Positions 22,134-33,095 of a stretch of 64,000 bases of DNA are shown piece by piece. The notes beneath the pieces are model-generated. The model searched no databases, was not told the origin of the DNA, and was given only the letters and a program-made list of their open reading frames with translations. This stretch comes from Gautieria morchelliformis. Lineage: Eukaryota > Basidiomycota > Agaricomycetes > Gomphales > Gomphaceae. Within the stretch, counting starts at the first letter, position 1, and every line of letters begins with the position of its first letter. Where the stretch lies: contig WHVA01000206.1 in the NCBI GenBank assembly GCA_015179125.1, positions 1-64,000 on the forward strand. Direction: 5' to 3'. The position numbers and the translations under genes were made by a program.

Positions 22134-22855
22134 TGCAATTGCTTGCTAAGGAAAAGTAAATAAGATCCTAACGATAATGGGAGGTTAACGACAGCTTCAA
22201 GCTACCGCCGAAGCGAAGCAGGCGTTGCTTCTGGCCACGTTTATACCAAACCGGTCATGATTCACAGGGCTAAATTTTAAAATTGGTATTACTAACTCCG
22301 CGTGGTCCGTAAACCTTACGTAATGCAATCGTGCCTCCTGGCTGCCCTGGCTGTCAGTCGTGTCGGTCGTTGTCGTCGGTTCAAGCTCCTTATGGACAGG
22401 CCCTGGCGGCGGTATCCGATTCAGCTTATATTTCGATAAGATTTTTCTACTGAACTTCCTGAACGACGAAGTCTATAAAATTATTGTGAAGCCAGATGAC
22501 AGGTACGTTCTGAGAGGTGAACGTGAGTCTTATAAGCCTGAGGAGACAATGGTCAAAGCCTTGAAGGTGCTGGAATAATCTATATAGGCAAATACACAGA
22601 TCCGGGGAACTTGACATTAATGTGGGATGAATTATTTACACGGGTTTCGTTGAGCGACTTTGCAGCTCGATTCGAGCTGCAAAGTCGCTCAACGAACCCG
22701 TGTAAATATAGACCCTGCTGAATCAGCGCCGCCCATGCGGGAGTGCTCTTTCACCGAGGCGAAGCAGACATACGTCGCACGTGGCCTGACGCAATAGAGA
22801 TGATGCTCATGCGTAGTTTCAGTGATGATGGCGTGTAGTGTGTGGGTGTAGAGGG
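22134..22855. other. Segment present in duplication unit 1 only
   Basis: The flanks (cgctcact on the left, attcccttt on the right) are nearly adjacent in unit 2 at about 27560-27575. No clear target duplication or terminal repeat is visible, so insertion here or deletion in unit 2 are both possible. It contains a 72-codon frame at 22360-22578 with a natural-looking composition (FLNDEVYKIIVKPDDRYV) that I do not recognise, and a long hairpin at 22634-22707. Confidence 0.6.
22634..22707. repeat. Hairpin: about 36-bp arms, no loop
   Basis: The arms read atttacacgggtttcgttg onward and meet at ctcga/ttcgag. The right arm is the inverted copy, lacking one T (ggttcg for ggtttcg). It is almost fully symmetric at the centre and lies in the unit-1-specific segment. 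Confidence 0.9.
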
Positions 22856-24256
22856 TGCATATTCCCTTTCTTCTTTGGAATTACCAGACAGAATTCCCTT
22901 TCATGCAAGCGCCCAAAACCACTCCCTCTCGCGGGCAAACGCGAGGCATCTTATCCATGGGCCACATTGAAAGAACCCCTGAGTACCGCCGCAGTCGCCG
23001 TCCGCGGGGCCGGGGCTGGGTGCGCTACACCTATATCGAGCTGTGTCCGTTTCCGTGGCTGCGGAAGTATGACTCGACCCTACGCTGGAACTGAGTCTAG
23101 ACAGGTTAGTAATAGTGACTTGTCTGGGGATCTCGATCAAGCAGCTTGCCAGGTAAAGTCAGGGTGACTGAAGTCACGAAAGCTCGTCTTGAAGAGGCTG
23201 TTTCCAAAATTCAGCATTGTTATATGGTTTGAATAATGGAGTAATAAATAATTCTCTTACATCGATACAAATCGTGACCGGGTACGACCGAGTGGAGGCT
23301 GGAGCAACTGGCTGGAGGTCATGGTACTCTGGCTGCTGCATTTAAAAATGTTGCGTCCGTGCAATTGGAGGGCCCTGGCACATGCCCAAGTACGGCACGG
23401 CCTATTACAGTTCTGCAGGGCAGATGTACTGCATCACGGCCGTTCGCGTGCGCGGCGTGACTAGTCGACAGTGGAAGACAAATACTTTGCAGACGCCCCG
23501 TATCTTCCGAAATTGCTCACAGTTTATCCAGCGTGAGTCTCCTAGTCGACGATATGGACACGCGGCAGCTTAGGCCTGTGGAACCTGGTGGTGCACTGAC
23601 CCGTGCGCCGAGCGCCGATATTCCAGCAGATCTTGTCCGCTGTTGTCACTGTTCAGGGGAAGAGCGGAGCACTGGAGAGCGCCGGGGAAGAGTGGGAACC
23701 CTAGGAGGAGCGTGGCAGGTACGTCCGTCGCCCAGCACAGAAACCATCAATCGTCCCCGGATCCGGGCATGACGTAACGTGTGGGAAACCACTAGTGGCT
23801 GTGAATCGGTAACCAAAATTGGCAGATCCACCGGCCACGATACACGTCATTAGAGTTTAACGTTTTAAGTTTGGTCGCGGCGCACCCGAGTGCAGCGTCA
23901 AAAAACACGTGGCCTGTCGCGTCTGTTGAAAACAGCCCTCTTGCTTTGCTTCCTTTCTTCTTTGGTTCTTGACGTAGGTACGCTACCTTCTGCAACCGCG
24001 CTTCCGCCGAAGTTCCGCTCAACTTCATCGCTCGCCCCGCCGGACGCGTCAGCGTGTCATGTGTCTCGGCGGGAGGACCTCCTGCCTATCTAGCACCGTT
24101 GCTATTCGGCCCTGTCCATCGCTCGCTTGCGACGCTCCCTCTTTGCACAGGTAGTTTCACACCTCTCACTCTGACCTTTGCGCAGTTTTTTGCAGTCGCG
24201 TCTTTCCCGCCCTCCCCTTCATATCCCTGCATGACATGAAGCCTTTTTCCCTCTGC

Positions 24257-24382
24257 ATGCCATCGCCAGCTTCATTTTCCACCACATCTTTTTCTGCCAT
24301 GTACTACATTGATGCCTCTGTCTCAATCAAGTTGTTGCTTGCGGTGCCTGGCCAGCCTCCGACATTCCTTATCCCGCCGTGA
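24257..24382 (+). CDS. Small ORF shared by both duplication units (41 aa), uncertain
   Basis: The frame reads MPSPASFSTTSFSAMYYIDA and onward to TFLIPP. Its counterpart at 28926-29045 has 39 codons with the same start and stop and a 6-base in-frame length difference near the end (LAVPGQPPTF versus LAVPAPTF). It follows a pyrimidine-rich stretch typical of basidiomycete leaders. No domain is recognised. With only two recent copies the conservation may simply reflect the DNA duplication. Confidence 0.2.
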   Translation: MPSPASFSTTSFSAMYYIDASVSIKLLLAVPGQPPTFLIPP

Positions 24383-25375
24383 GCTCTTAGAGTCGCTCCT
24401 CGGGTCCAGTGGGATTCGCACCTTTAAATTGTGTCAATGTAAGACAATAATGCTATGACATGGTGGCATGTGCCTGTCTGCACGTGGCTTCGTTTCAGGA
24501 TAGTCTTGTAGTGTTTCTTTAACTAACATGCAATGAACGGTGCGTACTAAACATTACCGTAAACATATAGAACTGCCTTTATTTACAAATCTATATTCAA
24601 GGACTACTCGGAGGCACTTATCAGATGTCTCACCCTGACCGCTCTATGAAGCTGTTCACTATGCATGCCTAGCCACGAAGAATACACACACAGCGACAAG
24701 TACTTCGTGGGTGGGCCTGAAGGGATTAGTCATGTTACTACGAAGAACCAAGGCAATATCTATGAGTGTGGTATCTGGTAGGCACATTATCCCGTTCCGT
24801 TTATGTAGTTTGCGCATTCAAAAATTATTATTTTTCACTAGTCACCATCGTTGATTCGTTATGCGTCTCCACTGCGATAACATTTGTGTTTTGATTTGAT
24901 GTATTTGTTGTATTACGACCCATTTTACAAGTGATTCCGAAAAACACCGTTGTCTGGGTTCTCTGGATGAGCGAGGTATGTGACACGCGCCAGTGAGCGT
25001 AATTCCCTCCTTGCTCGTCAACTAGCGCAGGCAACAGAGAGATCGTAGGAATATATATGTATACGAACCTTCTGCCGACAATTTTTCGCGTATTTTTTGC
25101 TGTGGCCAATACTCTAACCCGAACAAGGGGTCTGCCATTTCAGCACCGCGATCCTGGATCAGTACCAAAGCAGACGTACGGCCGGCACTCAAGATACGGC
25201 CGGTGCATGTATCATATATCATCGTCACTCATGTCGAGAGAAAAAGTCAGGGACATGGCGTGCCGACGTGCGCGTACCGCCCTGGCACCCCCCGGGGTCA
25301 CATGCGGGCACGCCGCCAGCGGCCCCTCGCCGTGTGTACCGCGCAGCCTGCCATAGCAACACGTGATGCGTGTCC

Positions 25376-25650
25376 CCCAAGCTCGTGAGGACGCGCCCCG
25401 CCTCCATTCAAGCGTGCACAAGCGGCTACATCCGCCGCGCAACCCATCACCACATGCACCGCCCGTCCCCCAGCTCGCGAGGACGTGCCCCACCTCCATT
25501 CAAGCGTGCACAAGCGGCTACATCCGCCGCGCAACCCATCACCACACGCACCGCCCATCCCCTGGCTCGCGAGGACGCGCCCCACATCCATTCAAGCGTG
25601 CACAAGCCGCTACACGCGCCGCGCAACCCATCACCACACGCACCGCCCAT
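25376..25650. repeat. VNTR: three 92-bp units
   Basis: The block gaggacg(c/t)gccccac...ttcaagcgtgcacaag...gcgcaacccatcacca repeats with a 92-bp period (ggacg at 25389, 25481 and 25573). The matching place in duplication unit 1 (about 20030-20120) has one unit. It is very GC-rich, and the open frames through it are repeat artefacts. Confidence 0.88.
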
Positions 25651-26183
25651 CCCACCGCCCCCGCCCGCACAGCACCTGTGCACGTCCCCCGCACATCCAA
25701 CGTACCCCACGGGCTCGCACCCATGCACACACGCCCGCTCGCGCTCGAACTCGCGCTACCAGGCGTAGCGTACCCTGAGTGTCTGATTCTGACTTAAAAT
25801 ATTTCCACGCTCACCTAATAATTTTTATCACACAAAATCCTTGACACACGTGTCTGGCTATAGTAGATTTTGGTCAACACCGAAGCCCCGGCAAAATATG
25901 GTCTAAACGCTATATACGCTCTCTGTTGGTCCAGCCGATACTTTATATACAGAGTATGTAAGCGCCCAACGTCGCTCCCACCACCTTTCCTCAAACTTTT
26001 GAGGGGTTCAACGAAAAGCCGCATTGCCATAAACAAACCGCAAGACCCTAGCCTTATTTCTTGCCGTTTTTCAAGGAGCAGCGCTTCTCGTGTTTGTTGC
26101 GATAGTCTTCACGAGCATACCACTTGGGACTGGTGGATAGAATCATGTCTGATGATCCATCAAGGGAACAGGAAAACTGTGCC

Positions 26184-27127
26184 TACCAGACAGCGCACCC
26201 ATAAATCTTGCCTCGGTTCTTCGCATTGACGTGCCGATTCGCATCCTGCTTGTGCGCAAAATGTTTTCCGCTGTATGATAAGGCCGAAATTTCACAAGGC
26301 TCATGTCTGCTAGTAGCGGTAGACCGCGTACCAAGTTACGCATTTGAAAGGCTTCTCTTCCAGGTGGATGTGGCGGAGGTGAGTGATGACCTGTCGCCTG
26401 GTCTTGAAGCGACGAGAACAAGTTGGATAGTCACACCAATAGGATGTGATGCCGCTGACTTTGGTCGTGCTGATGAGCTCTTTAAGGTCGGCTGCACTCG
26501 TGATAGGGGCGACCTGCATAGAGATGTGTTCAGGATGTTCGGGGAATCCTCCGAGAATAGCGACAAGGGGGACATCAGGCGTGAGCTGCCCTTGATCGGG
26601 CGCTTGTGATGCGAAATCACCACTAGAAATTAAAGGGAGATTGGCGACGTCTTCTGTTCTCATGAGCGCTCCTGACGCATGCGACATGAGTGATAGCTAG
26701 CAATACATGATATACAATGCACGACTTACCGCCCGCCTCTCCGTCGTCCAGGTTGACTGCAGCCAGGCAACGTTAGCATCGAGTTTCGTATTTTTTCGGT
26801 GATGACAGGAACGTACCGACAGCATCCATGCTAATATTGAGACCACATATGTCGCCGTCTAGTATGGATGAGGCTGCGAGGAGAGGTCCTGCTATGGTAT
26901 CTTCGACATAAGCAACAAGACATGAATGCAACAGCATGCTCACGAGGATATGGATTTTCGAATGTGTAAAAGCAGCGCCGGGAGGTACATGGTAAGTGAG
27001 TGAATATAAGGTCGGGGAACGACATGGTGAGATGGCAAGGCATACCAATGGGTAGACCATATCCAAACTCATCCAGTACTGTAGAGTTCGGCCAGTCATT
27101 GTCCATAAAGCTCTGGGAGGGTTGCAT
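26184..27127 (-). CDS. C2H2-type zinc-finger protein, family copy G (intact, 202 aa)
   Basis: This is a close paralogue of the gene at 20754-21686 with the same five-exon structure. My exon sum is 609 nt (82, 72, 27, 340 and 88), giving 202 aa. Relative to copy F it has one extra codon in exon 2 (ILDGDICG region) and three in exon 4 (GGFPEHPEHISM region), both in frame. Finger 1 is identical in pattern (CDYPTCSRRF, H-x4-H), then KPFKC; finger 2 and the IYGCAVW tail come from the last exon. The start is MQPSQSFMDNDWPNSTVLDE. The gene was created by the tandem duplication. It is inferred to be a nuclear nucleic-acid-binding protein of unknown target; expression cannot be judged from sequence. 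Confidence 0.8.
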
Positions 27128-28925
27128 AGTGTTGTTGTAATAGGTAGACAATTGCGAGGTAGAGAGACGGAGGATTGAGCTGCAGGGCACGTTTATTCGC
27201 AGACTCCCTTCAAAATAAATACCGGAAGATGGCCATGTTTGTGGCTGGCCTGGAGCACGGAAAGCCGTTTCCTCGGTGCGTGCTACAATAACACCGGTGG
27301 TCAGGAAACACGGGTGCCTCGGGTGATTCCGTTAAGATAAGTATTTCTTGGTCGAGGAGGGCCAGAAAGTCGAAGCACAGTGGCGCACATGACCCAGATA
27401 TTATCTATTTTATTTTTAAGACGCCGGATCCGACAGTTTTCGAGTCACCTTGAAGTCCGTCCCGACAGGAGGGGTTAGTAGCTGGCTGCATACCTGCAAT
27501 TGCTAATCGGTTCTGAAAGGTCTTGTAGATATCGTTATGCACCGCGTTCCGACGTCCGCTCACTCCAAATATTCCCTGGCTTTTGGAAGCACCAGACTGC
27601 CCGTCCACCGATAGAATTCCCTTTCATGCAAGCGCCCAAAACCACTCCCTCCCGCGGGCAAACGCTAGGCATCTTATCCATAAGCAAATAGCCCCCAAGT
27701 ACCGCAGCAGTCGCAGTCCGCGGGGCCGGGGCAGGGTGCGCTACACCTATATCGAGCTGTGTCCGTTTCCGTGGCTGCGGAAGTATGACGTCGACCCTAT
27801 GCCGGAACTGGTCTAGACAGGTTAGTAATAGTGACTTATCCGGAGGTCCCGATCAAGCAGCTTGCCAGGTAAAGTCAAGGTGACTGAAGTCACGAAAGCC
27901 CGTCTTGAAGAGGCTGTTCCAAAATTGAGCATTGTTATATGGTTTGAATAATGGAGTAATGAAATAATTCTCTTACATCGATACAAATCGTAACCGGGTA
28001 TGACGGAGTGGAGGCTGGAGCAAATAGCTGGAGGTCGTGGTACTCTGGCCGCTGCATTTAAAAATGTTGCGTCGGTGCAATTGGAGGGCCCTAGAACAAC
28101 ATGCCCAAGCAGGGCACGGCCTATTACGGTTCTGCAGGGCAGACGTACTGCATCACCCGTTCAAGTGACTAGTCGACAGTGGAAGACAAATACTTTGCAG
28201 ACGGTTCGTATCTTCGAAAATTGCTACAGTTTATCCAGCGTGAGTGGCCTAGTTGACGATATGGACACGCGGCAGCTTAGGACTGTGGAACCTGGTGGTG
28301 CACTGACCTGTGCGCCGAGCGCCGATATTCCAGCAGATCTTGTCCGCTGTTATCACTGTTCAGGGAAGAGCGGAGCACTGGAGAGCGCCGGGGGAGAGTG
28401 GGAAGTGGCTGACCCTAGGAGGTGCCATCGCCTAGAACGGATCCGGGTATTACGTAATGTGTGGGGCTGTGAATCGGTAACCAAAACTGAACTTTTGTCG
28501 GCCCATCAGAGTTTAAGTTAGTCTTTACGCGCGGCGGGAGTTTCCGCCCCCGCCGGCGGCGCACCCGCGTCAAAAAACACGTGGCCTGTCGCGTCCGTTA
28601 CCCTCTTGCTTTGCTTCCCTTTCTTCTTTGGTTCTTGACGTAATGATTATAAACTCACGGTACGCTACCTTCTGCAACCGCGCTTCCGCCGAAGTTCCGC
28701 TCAACTTCATCGCTCGCCCCGCCAGACGCGTCAGCGTGTCATGTGTCTCTGCGGGAGGACCTCCTGCCTATCTAGCGTCGCTATTCGCCCCTGTCCATCG
28801 CTCGCTTGCGACGCTCCCTCTTTGCACACACTTCTCACTCTGACCTTTGCGCAGTTTTTTGCAGTCGCGTCTTTCCCGCCCTCCCCTTCATATCCCTGCA
28901 TGATACCAAGGCTTTTTCCCTCTGC

Positions 28926-29045
28926 ATGCCATCGCCAGCTTCATTTTCCACCGCATCTTTTTCTGCCATGTACTACATAGATACGTCTGTCTCGATCAAG
29001 TGGTTGCTTGCGGTGCCTGCTCCGACATTCCTTATCCCGCCGTGA
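28926..29045 (+). CDS. Small ORF, unit 2 copy (39 aa), uncertain
   Basis: This is the counterpart of the frame at 24257-24382, reading MPSPASFSTASFSAMYYIDT to TFLIPP. Start, stop and frame are kept despite several substitutions and a 6-base gap. No function is recognised, and coding status is unproven. Confidence 0.2.
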   Translation: MPSPASFSTASFSAMYYIDTSVSIKWLLAVPAPTFLIPP

Positions 29046-29403
29046 GCTTTTAGAGTCGCTCCTCCGGTCCAGTGGAATTCGCACCTTTTTGCCAATGCAG
29101 GACAATAATACTATGTATGACATGGTGCCATGTGCGTGTCTGCACGTGGCTTCGTTTCGGAACAGTCTTGTAGTGTTTCTTTAACTAACATGCAATCAAC
29201 GGTGCGTACTAAACATTACCATAAACCTATAGAACTGCCTTTATTTACAAAACTATATTCAAGGACTACTCAGAAGCACTTATCACCCTGACTGCTCTAT
29301 GAGGCTGTTCACGATGCCTGCCTAGCCACGAAGGATACACGCACAGCCTGGGCACGCTTGTAAGTTGCTCAGCTTTTAACACCTGCTCGAGCTGCAATAA
29401 TAA

Positions 29404-29498
29404 AGTGTTCTTGCTACCAATAGATAGTAGCTCAACTGAATGCTGTGCCTAATATTCTCAATGCAGTTGAGCTACTATCTATTGGTAGCAAAGACACT
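29404..29498. repeat. Hairpin: 35-bp arms, 25-nt spacer
   Basis: The left arm 29404-29438 (agtgttcttgctaccaatag onward) and right arm 29464-29498 are inverted with two mismatches near the outer end. It lies between the end of duplication unit 2 and finger pseudogene H. Confidence 0.9.
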
Positions 29499-29876
29499 CT
29501 AATACCACCCAACATGATCACCAACAAAATACTCGGCAGATTCGAGGGCCGTTCTGTTCGCCTGCACACACCCTGCTAATATGTGGTATAAACGCTGTAT
29601 AGGCTCCGTATCGGCCCAGTCGAGAGATATACAAACAATACGTAACGCTCATATCAGTCTCACCCCACTGAACCCAAGTTTTAATTCCCTGTTGCTGTGA
29701 TGCACATACGAGGGAATCACTGAAGGCGGAGACACAATCAATCTGCATCAACTATTCTCCATGTTTTTCGTGACACAGCGCCTCGTATGCTGGTCACGGT
29801 AATCTTTACGAGCGTAATGCTTGTGACTGGTGGATACCCGTGTCTGAATGCGCACAGGTGAACGGGACAAATGGAC

Positions 29877-30734
29877 CTACCAGACAGTACACTCGTATAT
29901 CTTGCCCCAGTTCTTTCCATTCACATGACGATTTGCATCCTGCTTGTTCACAAAGTATGTTCCGCTGTAGGATATCAAGCAGACAGATGAGCCCACGAGG
30001 CTCGCGGCCACTAGTTGAGGTGGACGTACCAGGTCACACATTTGAAGGGGTTCTCCTTCAGGTGGGTGCGACGGATATGAGCGATGACTTGTCGCCTGGT
30101 ATCAAAGCGGCCCCGGTGAGAACAACCGGGTAGTCACATCGGTAGTATGTGAGGCCGCTGACTTGGGTCGCGTTGATGTAGTCTTTCAGGTCGGATGTCC
30201 TCGTGCTGGGGCCGATCTCCAAGATGTGTTGGGGCTGTCCGGGTAATCCTCCGGGAGCGGTGATGTCTTCCCTTATCGTGATCATGTCTAACGTATGTGG
30301 CATCAGTGATGGTTAGTGAGGCACATACAAAATGCACGACTCACAACCGGCTTCTCCGTTGTTCAGGTCGAAGACTGCAGACAGGAAACGGTATCATTCG
30401 AGTTTCGTTTTCTGCAATAATGGAAGCCCGTACCGAAAGTGTCCTTGCTGTTATTGGGGCCAAGTTTGTCGACGTCTGTCGGTAATGATGTTAGGAAAGG
30501 TCCTGCTACGCTGCCCTCGAGATAAGCAACAAGACACAAATGCAGCGGCATGCATGCTCACGATGGTTTCGATAGCGTCGAAAGGTGCATCATGATGGAA
30601 GTGAGTGAACACGAGGATGAGGAATGACATGGTGAGCATGGAAGGACATGCATACCAATGGTTAGGCCGGATCCAAACTCACGCAGAACTGCGGGGTTCA
30701 GCTAGTCGTCCATAAAGCTCTGGGACGGTTGCAT
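29877..30734 (-). pseudogene. Zinc-finger family copy H, two disabling changes
   Basis: This has the same exon order as copies F and G. In exon 1 the Trp codon of DNDW is TAG and one codon is missing (atggacgactagctgaac). In finger 1 the Pro codon has lost a base (tacccggttgttct), so CDYP is followed by VVLT in the original frame; the shifted frame restores CSHRGRFDTRRQVIAH and IRRTHLKENPFKC. The last exon is still recognisable (GTYFVNKQDANRHV, IYECTVW, stop). It is an older member of the minus-strand clade, outside the duplication units. Confidence 0.85.
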
Positions 30735-30759
30735 AGTGCTGTAATAGACAACTGGCAGA

Positions 30760-32332
30760 TGGAGGATGAGCTGTAGCATACACTTATTCGCAGCGTCCTT
30801 TTAAAATCCGTGAAGGTGCCCATGTTCGTAGCTGGTCAGGAGCTCTGGCAGAACGAGTTGGTTCTTTCTGGCGGCATGATATGATGTTACAGGAACGCAG
30901 CCCGTACAGGGGTGGCGCTTTACGTCGGAATCGTGAGATGTTTTTCTTGATTGCCAAACTAGATGGTCGGAGAATTCGAAGCACAGCGGCGCCCCTGGCA
31001 GTTAAAACAGTCAGCAATCCGTCCGCAGCGCTGCGAATTTGCTAGTTTTTCGCTTGGTCTCTGCGAGACACGAGGTGTAGGAGCCTGCAAAGGCCGTGAA
31101 GTCCACGGCTTATACCTGACATGGACAAATTTATTATAAATGGTTTGCAAGAGCGCCAGTAAATATCCACAGCTATTTTTCAAAGGATGTGCGAATGGGA
31201 TCGGCGGAGTGCTAAAAATGGATAATAAAGAAGATGCCATATATCAATACACAGTCAAAGGAGGATAATCGGATAGAAACCACACAGAACATTACAATGA
31301 CATTGCGTGCAATGCATGAGATACCAAGAGGATGGGGGAGGCAGGAGGAGGGTGCTAAGCTGGAAAACTCGCAGTACTATATATAGTATGGGGTATCCTT
31401 TACCAAGGCGCGCTTGTATGCCTCATACAGATTTCTGTCTAGAAGCAGTGGACGTATTTCACAGCAGAATTCTAGTGAATATGCATAGATAAGTGCGAGC
31501 ACAGTTATGAGGAAAGGGATGCCGTCGTATTGAAGTGATGAACCAGATGGTCAAGTAACAGACTAGTGACATGGCAGGGTACACAGCTTGTAGAACGCGT
31601 TTCAGACTGGCGAGTGAAAAAATAATTATGCCTGCACAGGGTGTCCAGGGCTTGGCAGCCGCCGGTCGGAGTCAAAGCTAAGGATCAAATTTATTCGTAA
31701 GCGTCGTGAGCAGCACGCTTACAGCACCAGCGCTCCACAAACCTCATTACTCGCGAGACGCTGCCCTCTGAGGGAATGCTCTTTACTGGTCGACCGTGCC
31801 ACCGGAGCTCATCGACAACTGTCATTTCACGCAGATCTCTCCCTGACTTAGAGCGACTTGCGTGGCCGAAGTGCCTATGAAACTTTGAAACCAGACTAAT
31901 GGTCAGGAGACATGTAGGAGTCATACAGGTAGACCACCAGAATGAAACATATGGGCAAATATTCTCAAGGTTTGTTATCCCGAGAGCTCACGTACTATTG
32001 GGTTTCCCTACCAGCTTCAATTATAGTCGCTCACAAGGGATAGATAGTGCAACGTCGGTAAGCCTTGAAGCTTGAGGCTTGAAAGTCCACTATGGGCTTC
32101 GCTGGAGTTACTTTAGAATGGTCCGGGGAGCACACATTGCATGCAAATGAAATTGAAGTTGTTTATACATCGAACACAAGGCCTGCCACCTATGTGCGCA
32201 GGCATAAGATGAAGTGCGCGTTAGAGGACCGTGTGCGGAGTTTGAACGCGCTCATTTATAGATATCTCCATTTTCCACCTCGGTAGATCACCGCGCTCTC
32301 CACGCCCCTTACAATCAGCTCGAAGGTACACA
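30760..32332. other. Spacer between accessory block and housekeeping block
   Basis: I recognise no gene. The minus-strand frame at 31691-31924 (77 codons) has no recognised motif. The last 60 bp before ASF1 are pyrimidine-rich (cgctctccacgccccttac) and are the likely ASF1 core promoter and leader. Confidence 0.5.
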
Positions 32333-33095
32333 ATGTCCATCGTCTCCATCAAGAACGTCCAAGTACGTTTATTGTCGCGTCCGGCCACGGTCTGCGGACT
32401 AACAGGCGCGGCTCAGTTCTTGAACAACCCCGCGCGTTTCCTCGATCCATACCATTTCCGAGTCACTTTCGAATGCATCGCACCTCTCAAAGATGGTATG
32501 TTTGCAGCTGGGAGATGTCACGGGGTGGCAATTTGTGTCGTGACTGCTTCTGAATTGCTTGACTTCAGATCTTGAGTGGAAACTTATATATGTCTCGTCA
32601 CCGGACAACGAATCGCTAGACCAGGAGCTTGACGACTGTCTTGTAGGACCCGTCCCCGTTGGCGTCAATTCCTTTGAGTTTCAGGGGACGGCACCATCAC
32701 CGTCACGGATACCGACCGACGATGTCCTGGGTGTTGCGGCTCTTATACTGACAGGGAGTTATAATGATCAAGAATTTGTGCGAGTGGGATATTATCAGAA
32801 CACGGAGTACGACAATGATGAGATGAGGGAGAATCCCCCTGCATCTATCGCATTTGAAAGACTTGTGAGAGATCTATCGGACAAGCCACGAGTGACGAGA
32901 TTTAACATAAAATGGTGAGTTTATTCTTCGGTGCCGAACATGAGTATGGGGACCTAAGGTCTTTCCAGGGACGTTGCACCCCAGCCGGCACAGATCGTGG
33001 CCCCTTCAGGACCTAGCGTCGTTCAATCTGCAGCCGTCCCTTCTGCGAACGACTACATCCTGAGCACCGGATCCAATGGTGTCGCGGTTTCATAG
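32333..33095 (+). CDS. ASF1: Histone chaperone ASF1
   Basis: ASF1 binds the H3-H4 dimer and passes it to CAF-1 or HIRA during nucleosome assembly in the nucleus. Four exons (32333-32362, 32417-32495, 32569-32914, 32969-33095) give 193 aa. The start MSIVSIKNVQFLNNPARF is the family's invariant N-terminus. Further hallmarks are DPYHFRVTFECIAPLKDDLEWKL, the VGVNSFEF and GVAALILTGSY blocks and RFNIKWD near residue 150, together the immunoglobulin-like ASF1 core. The C-terminal tail is short and not strongly acidic, unlike that of budding yeast. Introns are 43-73 bp. The neighbour downstream, GAPDH, is on the same strand 400 bp away. Confidence 0.97.

Larger units (their letters stand above)
19270..24690. 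repeat. Tandem segmental duplication, unit 1 (about 5.4 kb)
   Basis: This unit aligns by eye with 24691-29345 along almost its whole length. In order they share the last-exon remnant of a plus-strand finger gene (aagtactt...), the family 3' flank, a GC-rich block, a complete minus-strand finger gene, and a 2-kb tail ending ctgttcac-atgc-tgcctagccacgaag. Offset is about 5.43-5.45 kb over the finger gene and falls to about 4.72 kb after position 22855, because unit 1 has about 720 bp that unit 2 lacks. Unit 2 in turn has two extra copies of a 92-bp VNTR. Confidence 0.9.
24691..29345. repeat. Tandem segmental duplication, unit 2 (about 4.65 kb)
   Basis: This is the second unit of the direct duplication, starting in the last exon of a plus-strand finger gene (KYFVGGPEGISHV to IYECGIW and stop, 24695-24780). 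It therefore carries an orphan last exon at the junction. It contains the intact finger gene G, an expanded 92-bp VNTR and the 2-kb tail. It lacks the about 720-bp segment of unit 1. A 173-codon plus-strand frame at 28000-28521 exists only here; unit 1 has frame-breaking length differences at that place. Confidence 0.9.

Noticed and set aside
19513-25109. Minus-strand ORFs with GNYAHWRVSHTSLIQRTQ-like reading as a conserved gene
   Set aside because: The conservation follows the DNA repeat in the zinc-finger 3' flank. The version at about 7980-8100 is broken by stops.
25360-25800. Long overlapping ORFs on both strands in the GC-rich block
   Set aside because: They follow the 92-bp VNTR and high GC, and all frames are of low complexity.
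28000-28521. 173-codon ORF as a real gene
   Set aside because: The sister sequence in duplication unit 1 (about 23290-23770) has frame-breaking length differences, and no domain is recognised.
32092-32286. 64-codon ORF before ASF1
   Set aside because: It overlaps the ASF1 promoter/leader and has no motif.
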